Shown piece by piece: positions 40,976-50,205 of a DNA stretch of 64,000 nt (within the stretch, counting starts at the first letter, position 1; every line of letters begins with the position of its first letter). The notes beneath the pieces were generated by a model, which saw only the letters and a program-made list of their open reading frames with translations, had not been told where the DNA came from and searched no databases. Source of the DNA: Acinetobacter suaedae (GTDB lineage Bacteria > Pseudomonadota > Gammaproteobacteria > Pseudomonadales > Moraxellaceae); contig NZ_CP043909.1 in the NCBI RefSeq assembly GCF_008630915.1, positions 186,001 through 250,000 of the forward strand, written 5' to 3'. The translations under genes and the position numbers were made by a program.

Positions 40976-42493
40976 TTAAGCTGATTTAGCGACTTGAGAA
41001 GCGTTGAGCATATGACCTGTTTCTTCGAAGTTGGCATGCCATGACAGCGCTTCACGTAAAATATGAGGCGTATGCCCACCACGCTCACAAGCACGATCAA
41101 AATAGTCATTCAATGCTGCTTGATACAGTGGATGTACGCAATTATCGATAATCACGCGTGCACGTTCACGTGGTGCTAAGCCTCGCAAGTCTGCCAATCC
41201 TTGCTCGGTCACTAAAATATCCACATCATGTTCACAATGATCGACGTGGCTTGCCATAGGGACAATTGACGAAATATCACCGCCTTTGGCAATCGATTTA
41301 GTTACGAAAATAGCCAAGTGTGCATTACGTGCAAAATCACCTGAACCGCCAATTCCATTCATCATTTTTGTGCCGCAAACGTGTGTTGAGTTTACGTTTC
41401 CATAAATATCAAACTCAAGTGCAGTATTGATCCCAATAATGCCTAAACGTCGTACGATTTCTGGATGGTTTGAGATTTCTTGGGGGCGCAATACCAACTT
41501 GTCTTTGTATTGGTCCAAATGACCAAAAACACGTTCACCGCATTTTGCTGAAAGCGTAATCGAGCTGCCTGAAGCAAACTTGATTTTCCCTGCATCAATG
41601 AGTTCAAAAGTACAGTCTTGAAGTACTTCTGAGTACATGACTAAATCTTCAAATGGAGAGTCTTTTAGACCCGTTAGCACAGCGTTGGCAATTGAACCAA
41701 TGCCAGCTTGTAACGGGCCTAAATTTTTAGCCAAACGACCCGCTTCAACCTCTTTTTCAAAGAATGAAATTAGGTGATTGGCAATCGCCTGCGTTTCTAC
41801 ATCTGGTGCGGTCACTGTGGATGGAGAGTCCGCCGTATCATTGAAAACAATTCCTACAATTTTAGCGGGATCAATCGGGATTGCTGTAGAGCCAATACGA
41901 TCATCGACTTGGGTTAGCGGTACTGGTGTACGCGTTGGACGATAGGTTGGAATATAAATATCGTGTAAGCCTTCAAAGTTCTCACTTAATGAGGTATTGA
42001 TTTCGACAATTACTTTTTCAGCAAAAATCGCAAAACTTGCCGAATTACCCACAGACGTGGTTGGAACGATATGCCCCTGTTCAGTAATCGCAACTGCTTC
42101 GATGATGGCAATATCTGGGCGTTTAAGCTGTTGATTACGCATTTGTTCAACAGTTTCAGACAAATGCTGGTCGACAAACATGACTTCACCATGATTGATG
42201 GCACGACGTAATGTACTATCCACTTGGAAAGGCATACGACGCGCCAATACACCTGCTTCAGTCAACTGCTTGTCTAAATCGTTGCCTAAACTTGCACCGG
42301 TAATTAATGTGATTTTTAACGGATTTTTTTTGGCACGATTGACCAGTGCTTGTGGAACGGCTTTTGCTTCACCTGCACGCGTGAAACCGCTCATGCCAAC
42401 TGTCATATCATTTTCAATAAAGTTGGAAGCCTCATCAGCACTCATAACTTTGTTATGTAGGCTGTGAAGGCGAATGCGACTTAGTGACATCAT
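40976..42493 (-). CDS. Acetyl-CoA hydrolase/succinate CoA-transferase family protein
   Basis: 505 residues, class I CoA-transferase of the Cat1/AarC/Ach1 group. Visible motifs are Gly-Met-Ser-Gly-Phe-Thr near 33, Gly-Pro-Leu-Gln-Ala-Gly-Ile-Gly-Ser-Ile-Ala-Asn in the middle, the catalytic-Glu region Met-Tyr-Ser-Glu-Val-Leu-Gln-Asp, and Gly-Gly-Ser-Gly-Asp-Phe-Ala-Arg-Asn-Ala for CoA binding. It should move CoA between succinate and acetate (or propionate) in acetate handling. Whether it is a transferase or a hydrolase cannot be decided here. Monocistronic. Confidence 0.9.
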   Translation of the reverse strand: MMSLSRIRLHSLHNKVMSADEASNFIENDMTVGMSGFTRAGEAKAVPQALVNRAKKNPLKITLITGASLGNDLDKQLTEAGVLARRMPFQVDSTLRRAINHGEVMFVDQHLSETVEQMRNQQLKRPDIAIIEAVAITEQGHIVPTTSVGNSASFAIFAEKVIVEINTSLSENFEGLHDIYIPTYRPTRTPVPLTQVDDRIGSTAIPIDPAKIVGIVFNDTADSPSTVTAPDVETQAIANHLISFFEKEVEAGRLAKNLGPLQAGIGSIANAVLTGLKDSPFEDLVMYSEVLQDCTFELIDAGKIKFASGSSITLSAKCGERVFGHLDQYKDKLVLRPQEISNHPEIVRRLGIIGINTALEFDIYGNVNSTHVCGTKMMNGIGGSGDFARNAHLAIFVTKSIAKGGDISSIVPMASHVDHCEHDVDILVTEQGLADLRGLAPRERARVIIDNCVHPLYQAALNDYFDRACERGGHTPHILREALSWHANFEETGHMLNASQVAKSA

Positions 42494-42611
42494 CCATTCT
42501 CAATGTTGCTTTTTATCAGCAATGGATTTTAGACCTAAAATGTGAAAAGTGTATTGAATTTAGGCTAAGGTCTAAGGTGAATAACAATATATTTGATCAG
42601 AAATTGTCTGA

Positions 42612-44066
42612 TTAAAAGTGCCCCGTTAGTGTTTGTCTAATTTTATCAATGGTATTACTTTGTGGTTCATCTGATTCAGGTGATGGGATCGGTAATGAAA
42701 TGACCACTTCTAAACCACCTTGTTCACGGTTACGAATATTGATCTGACCTTGATGAATATCCACAATTCGCTTCACGATTGCCAATCCCAGTCCACTGCC
42801 TTGGATTGTTCGTGCCGAATTACCACGAACGAAAGGTTGCATCAGTTCTTCAACTTGATCTGGTGGAATACCCTCACCATGATCCGCAACAGTAATCAGA
42901 ATATGGTCATCGACATGGCTTGCTGAGAGTTCAATTGGTTCTGAGCCATAGCGTTTAGCGTTATTCAATAAATTTGCAATCAATCGTTTTAGTGACAAGC
43001 TGCGTGCTGGAATAATCGGCAACTCTTGCATCTCGAATTGGATATCGAGTGGCTGGAATTGCACCACTAGTTCTTGCAATAAAGTATTGATATTGGTGTC
43101 GCTGAGTTCTTCATCTGAACCATCACGCATATACGAGATGAATTGATTTAGGATCGCATCCATATCGTCAACATCGTATACCAAACCTTCACGCAGGAAT
43201 TCATCAGGTAGCATTTCTGCAGTGAGGCGAATACGTGTCAGTGGTGTACGTAAGTCATGCGAGATACCTGCTAACATGATTTGGCGATCACGCTCGGTCT
43301 GCTCAAGCGTATACACCATATGATTAAAAGCTTGATTGACCTGGCGAATCTCAAGTGGGCCGTGATTAGTATCGAGATAGGGTGCTTTTCCTGTTTTACT
43401 ATAATTATTAGCTGCGTTCTGTAATCGACGTAATGGACGATTCATCTGACGAACCAAAATTAGGATAATAATCGAAGAGAGAATTGGCACACCAAATAAC
43501 CATGTTGCGATGAGTTCAACACTGTAGTTGGCATAGGTTTTTAATGGCTCACGAACCCAGTTGCCATTCATTTCTGGGGTTTGAATCCAGATTCTTGGAA
43601 TCGGTTTGAATTTAAAATAGACGGTAACGTCATCGACACCTAATTCTTTGGCAAGTTTTTCCTCAATTTGGTTGGTGAATAACTCGGCTAAAAACTTATC
43701 TTCGACCTTTGGAAATTCTTTGGGATCTGTAATGTATTCAATGCCAATCCGATTTTTAAGCCATGTATCTACATCGACTTCGGTGTCACGATGCAAAATA
43801 CGAATATCAGGATTGTTAACGAGCTCAAGTTCAATCGCGAGATAGCGTGCATGTTGTTGTAATTCAGGCAAATATAGAGTACGCCAAAAGAACCATAGCG
43901 ACATAAAAAGACTGAAAAAAACCATGAATAAGACTAGTATCGTAGTACGCATGGCTGCGGAACGCGGTTTGATCTTATCTAAAAAGCGTTCCCATTTGGT
44001 TCGTGGCCGTTCTGAATAGGCCACGAAATCAGTAAACTCTTGTGGGTCAATAGGTTCAAGTTTCAA
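42612..44066 (-). CDS. envZ: EnvZ-type osmosensor histidine kinase
   Basis: 484 residues. Two membrane helices (about 40-62 and 188-206) enclose a periplasmic domain; a HAMP domain follows, then the phospho-acceptor His270 in Gly-Ile-Ser-His-Asp-Leu-Arg-Thr-Pro-Leu and the ATPase boxes Asn-Leu-Leu-Asn-Asn-Ala, Asp-His-Gly-Glu-Gly and Gly-Ser-Gly-Leu-Gly-Leu. It phosphorylates OmpR. The start appears to be TTG 44066, with AGGA 10 bases upstream. It begins 18 bases after the ompR stop. Confidence 0.93.
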   Translation of the reverse strand: MKLEPIDPQEFTDFVAYSERPRTKWERFLDKIKPRSAAMRTTILVLFMVFFSLFMSLWFFWRTLYLPELQQHARYLAIELELVNNPDIRILHRDTEVDVDTWLKNRIGIEYITDPKEFPKVEDKFLAELFTNQIEEKLAKELGVDDVTVYFKFKPIPRIWIQTPEMNGNWVREPLKTYANYSVELIATWLFGVPILSSIIILILVRQMNRPLRRLQNAANNYSKTGKAPYLDTNHGPLEIRQVNQAFNHMVYTLEQTERDRQIMLAGISHDLRTPLTRIRLTAEMLPDEFLREGLVYDVDDMDAILNQFISYMRDGSDEELSDTNINTLLQELVVQFQPLDIQFEMQELPIIPARSLSLKRLIANLLNNAKRYGSEPIELSASHVDDHILITVADHGEGIPPDQVEELMQPFVRGNSARTIQGSGLGLAIVKRIVDIHQGQINIRNREQGGLEVVISLPIPSPESDEPQSNTIDKIRQTLTGHF

Positions 44067-44084
44067 CGTCTAAATTTCCTGAAC

Positions 44085-44849
44085 TTATTCAGCACCATCT
44101 GGAACAAATACATAACCTACACCCCAAACGGTTTGGATGTAGCGAGCACGAGCAGGGTTGTCTTCAATTAAGCGGCGTAAGCGAGAAACCTGAACGTCAA
44201 TTGAACGTTCCATGGCACCCCATTCACGACCACGAGCTAAGTTCATCAACTTATCACGGGTTAAAGGTTCACGTGGATGTTGAACCAATGCTTTCAATAC
44301 TGCGAATTCACCAGTGGTTAAGGTCACGACTTGACCTTCACGCGTTAAAGTACGGGTAGAAAGATCGAGTGCCCAAGGGCCAAAGCTGACCACTTCAACC
44401 TGTTGACTTGGTGCACCTGGTACTTCACGTACTTGTCGGCGTAATACCGCACGGATACGTGCAAGTAGCTCATTTGGATTAAATGGTTTTGGTAAATAAT
44501 CATCTGCACCTGCTTCTAAGCCAGCAATACGATCAGAGTCGCTACCACGAGCTGTCAGCATGATGATTGGGGTATCAATATTGGATTGGCGTAAACGACG
44601 GCAAATACTGAGACCATCTTCAACAGGTAACATAAAATCAAGAACAATCAGCGAGAATAATTCGCGTTGTAGCAAACGATCCATTTGTGTTGCGTCATGG
44701 GCAGTTTTAACGACGAAACCTTTGTCTTCGAGGAAGCGTTGTAAAAGCGTACGCAAACGCACATCGTCATCGACCACTAAAATGCGTTCGACGCGGTCTG
44801 TTTCATGTTGAACAGTGTCCGTCGATTCGGCAGGTACAACTAAACTCAT
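44085..44849 (-). CDS. ompR: OmpR response regulator
   Basis: 254 residues. The receiver has Asp27-Asp-Asp, phospho-acceptor Asp71, Thr99 and Lys121-Pro-Phe; residues 155-250 are the winged-helix DNA-binding domain (Leu-Thr-Thr-Gly-Glu-Phe-Ala-Val-Leu, Arg-Ser-Ile-Asp-Val-Gln-Val-Ser-Arg-Leu-Arg). It controls envelope and osmotic genes together with EnvZ. AGGAG lies 7 bases before ATG 44849. First gene of the ompR-envZ operon. Confidence 0.95.
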   Translation of the reverse strand: MSLVVPAESTDTVQHETDRVERILVVDDDVRLRTLLQRFLEDKGFVVKTAHDATQMDRLLQRELFSLIVLDFMLPVEDGLSICRRLRQSNIDTPIIMLTARGSDSDRIAGLEAGADDYLPKPFNPNELLARIRAVLRRQVREVPGAPSQQVEVVSFGPWALDLSTRTLTREGQVVTLTTGEFAVLKALVQHPREPLTRDKLMNLARGREWGAMERSIDVQVSRLRRLIEDNPARARYIQTVWGVGYVFVPDGAE

Positions 44850-45236
44850 GCTGTGCTCCTTTATCGTTTATTGTCATCGTCTTTATGCAATGCTATAGAA
44901 TATATTGATATTTCAATCATGAAGTATCCGTAGACTCATGAGTATACGACTCATTGCACAGATTTGACTATGTTATAAAGCAACAAATATTGCCAATAAA
45001 ATCAAGAGAAAGATACCAAATATATACAGGTAAAATTATGACAATCAATCTATTTTTCAATAGATAGGCAAAAAAAGCACTGTATTTTAGAAACATTGGT
45101 GAATTAGCATAAACTGTAAGCTTTTCAAAAAAGAAAGGGGCTTGTGCACAATATTTTAAAAAAACAATAGTGGATTTTATGGTCATGGACTTTATAATCA
45201 GTGCTTTTAGACTTAACCCTTGTGGAATCAATCACG
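44850..45236. other. Divergent intergenic region, ompR / tex
   Basis: 387 AT-rich bases. GACTCAT occurs at 44933 and 44948, and the first copy is part of a 10-base palindrome ACTCATGAGT (44934-44943), a possible operator for ompR. GTGGAAT before ATG 45237 is a weak ribosome site for tex. No small gene is supported. Confidence 0.45.
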
Positions 45237-47591
45237 ATGACTGACTTAGTTCAGCAGTTGGCAAATGAACTTGCCGTACGTCCAAACCAAGTAGAAGCTG
45301 CTATTCGTTTAATTGATGAAGGCGCCAGTGTTCCTTTTATCGCACGTTACCGTAAAGAGGTCACGCAAGGCTTAGACGATACTCAATTGCGTCAACTCGA
45401 TACACGTCTAACGTATTTGCGTGATTTGTATGAACGTCGTGAAAAAGTGATTCAGTCTTTAACAGAACAAAATAAATTAAATGACGATCTATTGGCACGT
45501 GTTAATGCAGCTGAAACCAAGAATGCATTAGAAGAAATTTACGCACCATACCGTCCGAAACGTACCAGTAAATCATTCAAAGCAAAAGAAGCCGGTTTAG
45601 GTCCAATTGCTGAAAGAATTGCTGCAGAGGACATTGATCCAACCGAAGCGTTGGCTGGATTTAGTCATGAGGACTATCCAGATATTGAAAGTCAACTGGA
45701 TGCCATTCAACATATCTTGATTGATGATTGGGCGCAGAATATTGCGTTGACCACTGAATTAAAACAAACCTTCGCTAAAACTGCCGTATTGAAAAGTGCA
45801 GTTGCTTCTGAAGAGAAGAAAGAAGTTGGCAAGAAATTCCGTGATTATTTTGAATTTTCAGAAAACTTGAACAAAGTGCCTTCACATCGTCTATTGGCAA
45901 TGTTGCGTGGGCGTCAAGAAAATGTGTTGGGTTTAAAGGTTGATGGTGAAGATGATGCACCATTGGCTCGTATTGAAACTGAATATAATCTTGAACAAAT
46001 TCAACCACAAAGTCGTCAAGATTATCTAAAGCAAACGGCAAAACTATTCTGGTTGGGCAAAGTTCGTCCTCAAATTGAACATTCATTATTGACTGAAAAA
46101 CGTTTAGCTGCTGAAGCTGAAGCGATGGATGTGTTTGCAGAAAACTTACGTCATTTGTTGCTTTCTGCGCCAGCGGGTAGCCGTACGACATTGGGAGTTG
46201 ATCCTGGTATTCGTACAGGTGTGAAGCTTGCAGTAGTGAATGACGCTGGTGATGTCCTTGCACACAGCACGATTTATCCTTTTGCGCCAAAAGAAGATAA
46301 GGAAGGTTCTATTACAGAACTTGCTCGTTTATGTCGAGAGTTCCACGTGGAACTTATTGCGATCGGCAATGGCACAGCGAGTCGTGAAACGGAGGCTATC
46401 GTCGCTGAAATGATGGCAGCCAACACTGATCTTAAATTGACACGTGTCACCGTAAGTGAAGCAGGTGCTTCTGTGTATTCCGCGAGTGAGTTAGCTGCAC
46501 AAGAGCTTCCAGAGCTGGATGTCTCAATCCGTGGTGCGGTTTCAATTGCACGTCGTTTACAAGATCCATTGGCTGAACTAGTAAAAATTGATCCAAAATC
46601 AATCGGTGTTGGTCAGTATCAACATGATGTAAACCAAACAGGTCTAGCAAAAACATTGGATGCTGTGGTTGAAGACTGTGTGAATGCAGTCGGTGTTGAT
46701 GTAAATACAGCATCACCAGCAATCTTGGCATATATTGCAGGTTTGAACAAAGCGATTGCACAACAAATCGTTGAATACCGTAAAGAACATGGTCGTTTTG
46801 ATAATCGTCAAGCGTTGAAGAAAGTACCGCGTTTAGGTGAACGTACTTTTGAACAATCAGCAGGCTTCTTACGTGTTCAAAATGGTTCTGAACCATTAGA
46901 TGCGTCAGCAGTCCACCCTGAAAGTTATGGTCTAGTCGAAAAAATCGTTGCAGCAAAAGCAACCACGGTAAAAGACATCATTGGCAATACTGAAATCATT
47001 CGTCAAGTGAAAGCGGATGAATTTGTTGATGACAAATTTGGTTTACCAACCATTCAAGATGTTTTAGCTGAATTGGAAAAACCAGGTCGTGATCCTCGTC
47101 CAGAATTCCGCACTGCGAAGTTCCGTGAAGACATTACTGAAGTTGCTCAACTCACTGAAGGAATGCAGCTTGAAGGCGTAGTGACCAATGTGACGAATTT
47201 CGGTGCATTCGTGGATGTGGGTGTACATCAAGATGGTTTAGTACATATCTCTGAGTTAGCGAATGAATTCGTTTCTGATCCACATAAAGTGGTGAAACCA
47301 GGTCAAATCGTGCAAGTCCGTGTGATGCAAGTGGATGTGGAACGTAATCGCGTCAACTTGAGTATGCGTGCCGAAGGTTCTGCACCTGCTAAAGCACCAC
47401 GTCAGCAACGTGCACAACAGGATCGTCCTGAACGTTCAGAGCGTAAGCCCCAAGGTCAACGTCCGCCACGTAAAGATGGTGACTTTAAACGTCCGCAACA
47501 TAACAAGCCAAAAACTGACAAGCCACAAGAGCAAAAAATTGGTGGTTTGGGTGCCTTGTTATTACAAGCAGGGATCAAAGGATCTAAGTAA
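45237..47591 (+). CDS. tex: Tex RNA-binding transcriptional accessory protein
   Basis: 784 residues. The N-terminal helical Tex domain includes Pro-Phe-Ile-Ala-Arg-Tyr-Arg-Lys-Glu near 35. A YqgF/RNase H-like domain begins near 325 (Gly-Val-Asp-Pro-Gly-Ile-Arg-Thr-Gly), helix-hairpin-helix motifs lie near 500, and an S1 RNA-binding domain near 645-715 (Gly-Val-Val-Thr-Asn-Val-Thr-Asn-Phe-Gly-Ala-Phe-Val-Asp). The last 60 residues are an Arg/Gln/Pro-rich tail. Tex proteins associate with RNA polymerase and nucleic acids. Start ATG 45237 gives the standard Met-Thr-Asp N-terminus. Confidence 0.95.
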   Translation: MTDLVQQLANELAVRPNQVEAAIRLIDEGASVPFIARYRKEVTQGLDDTQLRQLDTRLTYLRDLYERREKVIQSLTEQNKLNDDLLARVNAAETKNALEEIYAPYRPKRTSKSFKAKEAGLGPIAERIAAEDIDPTEALAGFSHEDYPDIESQLDAIQHILIDDWAQNIALTTELKQTFAKTAVLKSAVASEEKKEVGKKFRDYFEFSENLNKVPSHRLLAMLRGRQENVLGLKVDGEDDAPLARIETEYNLEQIQPQSRQDYLKQTAKLFWLGKVRPQIEHSLLTEKRLAAEAEAMDVFAENLRHLLLSAPAGSRTTLGVDPGIRTGVKLAVVNDAGDVLAHSTIYPFAPKEDKEGSITELARLCREFHVELIAIGNGTASRETEAIVAEMMAANTDLKLTRVTVSEAGASVYSASELAAQELPELDVSIRGAVSIARRLQDPLAELVKIDPKSIGVGQYQHDVNQTGLAKTLDAVVEDCVNAVGVDVNTASPAILAYIAGLNKAIAQQIVEYRKEHGRFDNRQALKKVPRLGERTFEQSAGFLRVQNGSEPLDASAVHPESYGLVEKIVAAKATTVKDIIGNTEIIRQVKADEFVDDKFGLPTIQDVLAELEKPGRDPRPEFRTAKFREDITEVAQLTEGMQLEGVVTNVTNFGAFVDVGVHQDGLVHISELANEFVSDPHKVVKPGQIVQVRVMQVDVERNRVNLSMRAEGSAPAKAPRQQRAQQDRPERSERKPQGQRPPRKDGDFKRPQHNKPKTDKPQEQKIGGLGALLLQAGIKGSK

Positions 47592-47605
47592 TTGAGAAGT
47601 TAAAT

Positions 47606-47632
47606 AAAAGCCTCTTCGGAGGCTTTTATTTT
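47606..47632 (+). terminator. Terminator of tex
   Basis: AAAAGCCTC-TTCG-GAGGCTTTT with a UUCG tetraloop and T-rich tail. Confidence 0.9.
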
Positions 47633-47702
47633 AGATATGATAATTCTAATTTTTTGAATGTCAGTGATGACAATAAGCATAAAACACCCTAAAGGTTAAA
47701 TA

Positions 47703-48191
47703 ATGAAAAAAATCCTGCTTTTATTGGCGATTTCAAGTTTGAGCTTTACTGCTGTGGCTAAAGTCCCTTATACAGCAACCGCTGAATGTCGCTTTGATTA
47801 TGATGATTTTGATTTTTGCTCAAAACATAGTATTGCTAAATATAAAACTGCATTGGCAAAACAGTCTCCGAACTATGATGCAACAAAAATTTTGCTCAAT
47901 GTCGGGTCCCCTCGATATATGCGTTATGTAGTGATTGATACCCAAACTGGTGTGGTTTTTCCGTTACGTGATGCGATCTTAGGGTTTAAAGATGCAAGAG
48001 GTAGCTTAAATGGTGAACCTGCTTTGATTCAATTTTCGGTGGATCAGCCACAGTTATGTATTGAAGGCAGTGTCTATGCTTATCGAGATGCCTATGATAA
48101 TGTCAAAGTATGCTACCTCATGGAAAAAGACTCGAGGCTCAAATATGGTCAACAGATGAGACGGGTTGATATTCCAGAATCATTAAAGTAA
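47703..48191 (+). CDS. Secreted protein of unknown function
   Basis: 162 residues with a clear signal peptide (Lys-Lys-Ile-Leu-Leu-Leu-Leu, cleavage near Ala-Val-Ala-Lys). The mature part has four cysteines and a pattern Cys-Arg-Phe-Asp-Tyr-Asp-Asp-Phe-Asp-Phe-Cys near the start. It should be periplasmic. I do not recognise the family. AAAGG precedes the ATG. Confidence 0.75.
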   Translation: MKKILLLLAISSLSFTAVAKVPYTATAECRFDYDDFDFCSKHSIAKYKTALAKQSPNYDATKILLNVGSPRYMRYVVIDTQTGVVFPLRDAILGFKDARGSLNGEPALIQFSVDQPQLCIEGSVYAYRDAYDNVKVCYLMEKDSRLKYGQQMRRVDIPESLK

Positions 48192-48205
48192 TTACGATTT
48201 GAATC

Positions 48206-48226
48206 ACCTCCTACGGGAGGCTTTTA
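48206..48226 (+). terminator. Short terminator after the secreted protein gene
   Basis: CCTCC-TACG-GGAGG then CTTTTAT, 15 bases after the stop; weaker than most in the window. Confidence 0.6.
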
Positions 48227-48967
48227 TCTGTGCTCAATAGGCGCTTTTAACTGGCGCAGTTGTTGCTCTCTTAATTCGAGTTGAGCAAGATTTTTTTCAT
48301 GTGATGCCATTTTTAATGTTTGGATATCCAACAGGATGCTATCAATTAAGAGCTGATATTGTTGCGGGTCAAGTATTTGAGCGGCGAGCAATATACCATC
48401 TGTTTTGGTGTGATAATTTAGACTAATTTTGCGTAATAGATTTAATGCAAAAGGAGGACATAACAAGGCATCTAATAATAGCTGCATGATTTTAAGCCAA
48501 GAAAGCTGAAGTTTTTTCCTATTTACTATCACAAACAAGATTGAAAGGAGATTCAAGCTATAAATAATGACTAAGATGATTGCAAGAGCAAGATAGCCGG
48601 CTTTAAATGCAATGAAAAAGGGTAAAATTGCTAAGGTTAATACGAATGCGAAAATATTGACCCATTGCAGTGGTTTCAAGGATTGGCTGATATTTTTGAG
48701 ATGGATAATATCATGGGGATGAATAGTGGGGTCAGGGTCTTTGATCTTCCATGCACATTTAAAAAGCAGTTGATGGGAAAACAATAGATTGGGAATGAAT
48801 AAATATTTATGAAAGATATTCAGTTGTCGTGAAATCAATTGTGATTTAAAGGCAGATCCCAGCCCTTTTTGAATATTGAACTCATTATAAAAATAGAGAT
48901 GAGCCGAATCATAAATATAGAACCCGGCTATCCCTATTATTAGTAGTATGTCGAAGGATAACGACAT
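48224..48967 (-). CDS. Integral membrane protein of unknown function
   Basis: 247 residues with about four membrane helices (near 5-20, 103-120, 125-147 and 165-180) and a Leu/Gln-rich helical C-terminus. There is a His-Pro-His-Asp motif near 80. No family recognised. Its ATG follows directly on the TAA of the DUF2167 gene with no gap, so it is almost certainly translated from the same mRNA and may work with that protein. Confidence 0.72.
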   Translation of the reverse strand: MSLSFDILLIIGIAGFYIYDSAHLYFYNEFNIQKGLGSAFKSQLISRQLNIFHKYLFIPNLLFSHQLLFKCAWKIKDPDPTIHPHDIIHLKNISQSLKPLQWVNIFAFVLTLAILPFFIAFKAGYLALAIILVIIYSLNLLSILFVIVNRKKLQLSWLKIMQLLLDALLCPPFALNLLRKISLNYHTKTDGILLAAQILDPQQYQLLIDSILLDIQTLKMASHEKNLAQLELREQQLRQLKAPIEHR

Positions 48968-49891
48968 TTATGATTTATTTTTATTAAACAAAGAGCGGAG
49001 CCATGCACCTACGGCAATCGCACCCACAGCAATGAATTTCCATGCCGCTGCGAAAAATGCGGCAATCGCAGCCCAGAATCCTTTTTTGGTTGCAACGACT
49101 GCAGCACCACCTGCAATTAATGCAGCTAAGCCGTATTCAGCCACTTTATCACCTTCACGATATTCTGCATATTTCTCACCAAAATTATAATCAAAGCCCT
49201 TTAAGCTGGTTTTAAATGCATTAATATTTTGAGTCAAATGTTCTTCGTCAGATACTAATGTAGCACTGGTTACACCAGTACGACCTAAAATACGGATGGT
49301 GTAGTTAATAGCTTCATTATTATCTTCATCACGAATTTTAAGTGCCCACTCTAAACGTTTGGTTTGATTATCATAATGTGGTGGAACAGCCCAGCCAACA
49401 GTATATAGTTTGGGATAACCTAAACGTGCACGTTCTTTATTAGATGGTTCATCAGAAGCTTTAATTTGTTTTAATAAGGCATCGGCATCGATTTTCTCAT
49501 CATCTTTTACATAACCAGATGGATCAAAATCAAAAGTTGCCCACCATGAATCATCTGTAGCAACTAAAATATTGGTACTGCCTGTGGTTAAATTTCCCGT
49601 GAGCTCTAAGAATTTATCGGCATTTTGGGGATCTAGAAATCCTTCATCTTTGAGGGTATTTAAAGTTGCCACGTTAGCAATATTTTCTTTTTGAGGTCCT
49701 AAATGCCAATCTAATTTTGCCATAGGATTTTCTACAGCATTTTGAACTGTGGCATTACTGGTTGCAGTTTCTTCTGTAGATGCTGATGCATACACATAAC
49801 TTGGGATCGTTGTTGTCCCTAATACAGAAAGACTGAGCGCAATTGCATAGCTTAAAGGGATTAATTTTTTAGGATGCAAAGGATTTAACAT
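48968..49891 (-). CDS. DUF2167 family exported membrane protein
   Basis: 307 residues. A long signal peptide (cleavage near Val-Tyr-Ala-Ser-Ala), then a soluble periplasmic part with the DUF2167 features Trp-His-Leu-Gly-Pro-Gln, Trp-Ala-Thr-Phe-Asp-Phe-Asp-Pro-Ser-Gly-Tyr-Val and Tyr-Thr-Val-Gly-Trp-Ala-Val-Pro-Pro-His-Tyr, and an Ala/Gly-rich pair of helices near the C-terminus ending in Lys-Asn-Lys-Ser. Function unknown; in other bacteria such proteins are envelope-stress associated. Forms a two-gene unit with the next membrane protein. Confidence 0.85.
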   Translation of the reverse strand: MLNPLHPKKLIPLSYAIALSLSVLGTTTIPSYVYASASTEETATSNATVQNAVENPMAKLDWHLGPQKENIANVATLNTLKDEGFLDPQNADKFLELTGNLTTGSTNILVATDDSWWATFDFDPSGYVKDDEKIDADALLKQIKASDEPSNKERARLGYPKLYTVGWAVPPHYDNQTKRLEWALKIRDEDNNEAINYTIRILGRTGVTSATLVSDEEHLTQNINAFKTSLKGFDYNFGEKYAEYREGDKVAEYGLAALIAGGAAVVATKKGFWAAIAAFFAAAWKFIAVGAIAVGAWLRSLFNKNKS

Positions 49892-50205
49892 ATCATTCTC
49901 TCAATTTCTTTTGCTTTTGGTTTTATTACAATTTATTGAATAAATTATGTGCGGATTTTAAAATATTTTAAATAAAATTTAAATATGTTTAGATGATTAT
50001 ATTTTTTATTTTCTCTGCATTGCATTATATAAAATTGATTCCTGTTATTAATTTGTCAGTTCAAACTGGAAAATAAAGGCTTATTAATCCGTTTTTATTT
50101 AGCGGTCAAGGTTCATCTTTGGTTTGAATAAACAGCAATTTTATTCTATAAATCGTATCCTATTGCGTTAACCTGATTTGATGTGAAAATCCAAAGGAGG
50201 TCGTG
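49892..50205. other. Divergent intergenic region, DUF2167 gene / AraC gene
   Basis: 314 very AT-rich bases. It should hold promoters for both genes. The only feature I can support is AGGAGG at 50194-50199, the ribosome site of the AraC gene. Confidence 0.4.

Noticed and set aside
45775..46962. Two long antisense frames inside tex (171 codons each)
   Set aside because: Histidine/glutamine/leucine-rich translations typical of the reverse strand of a real gene, with no ribosome site.
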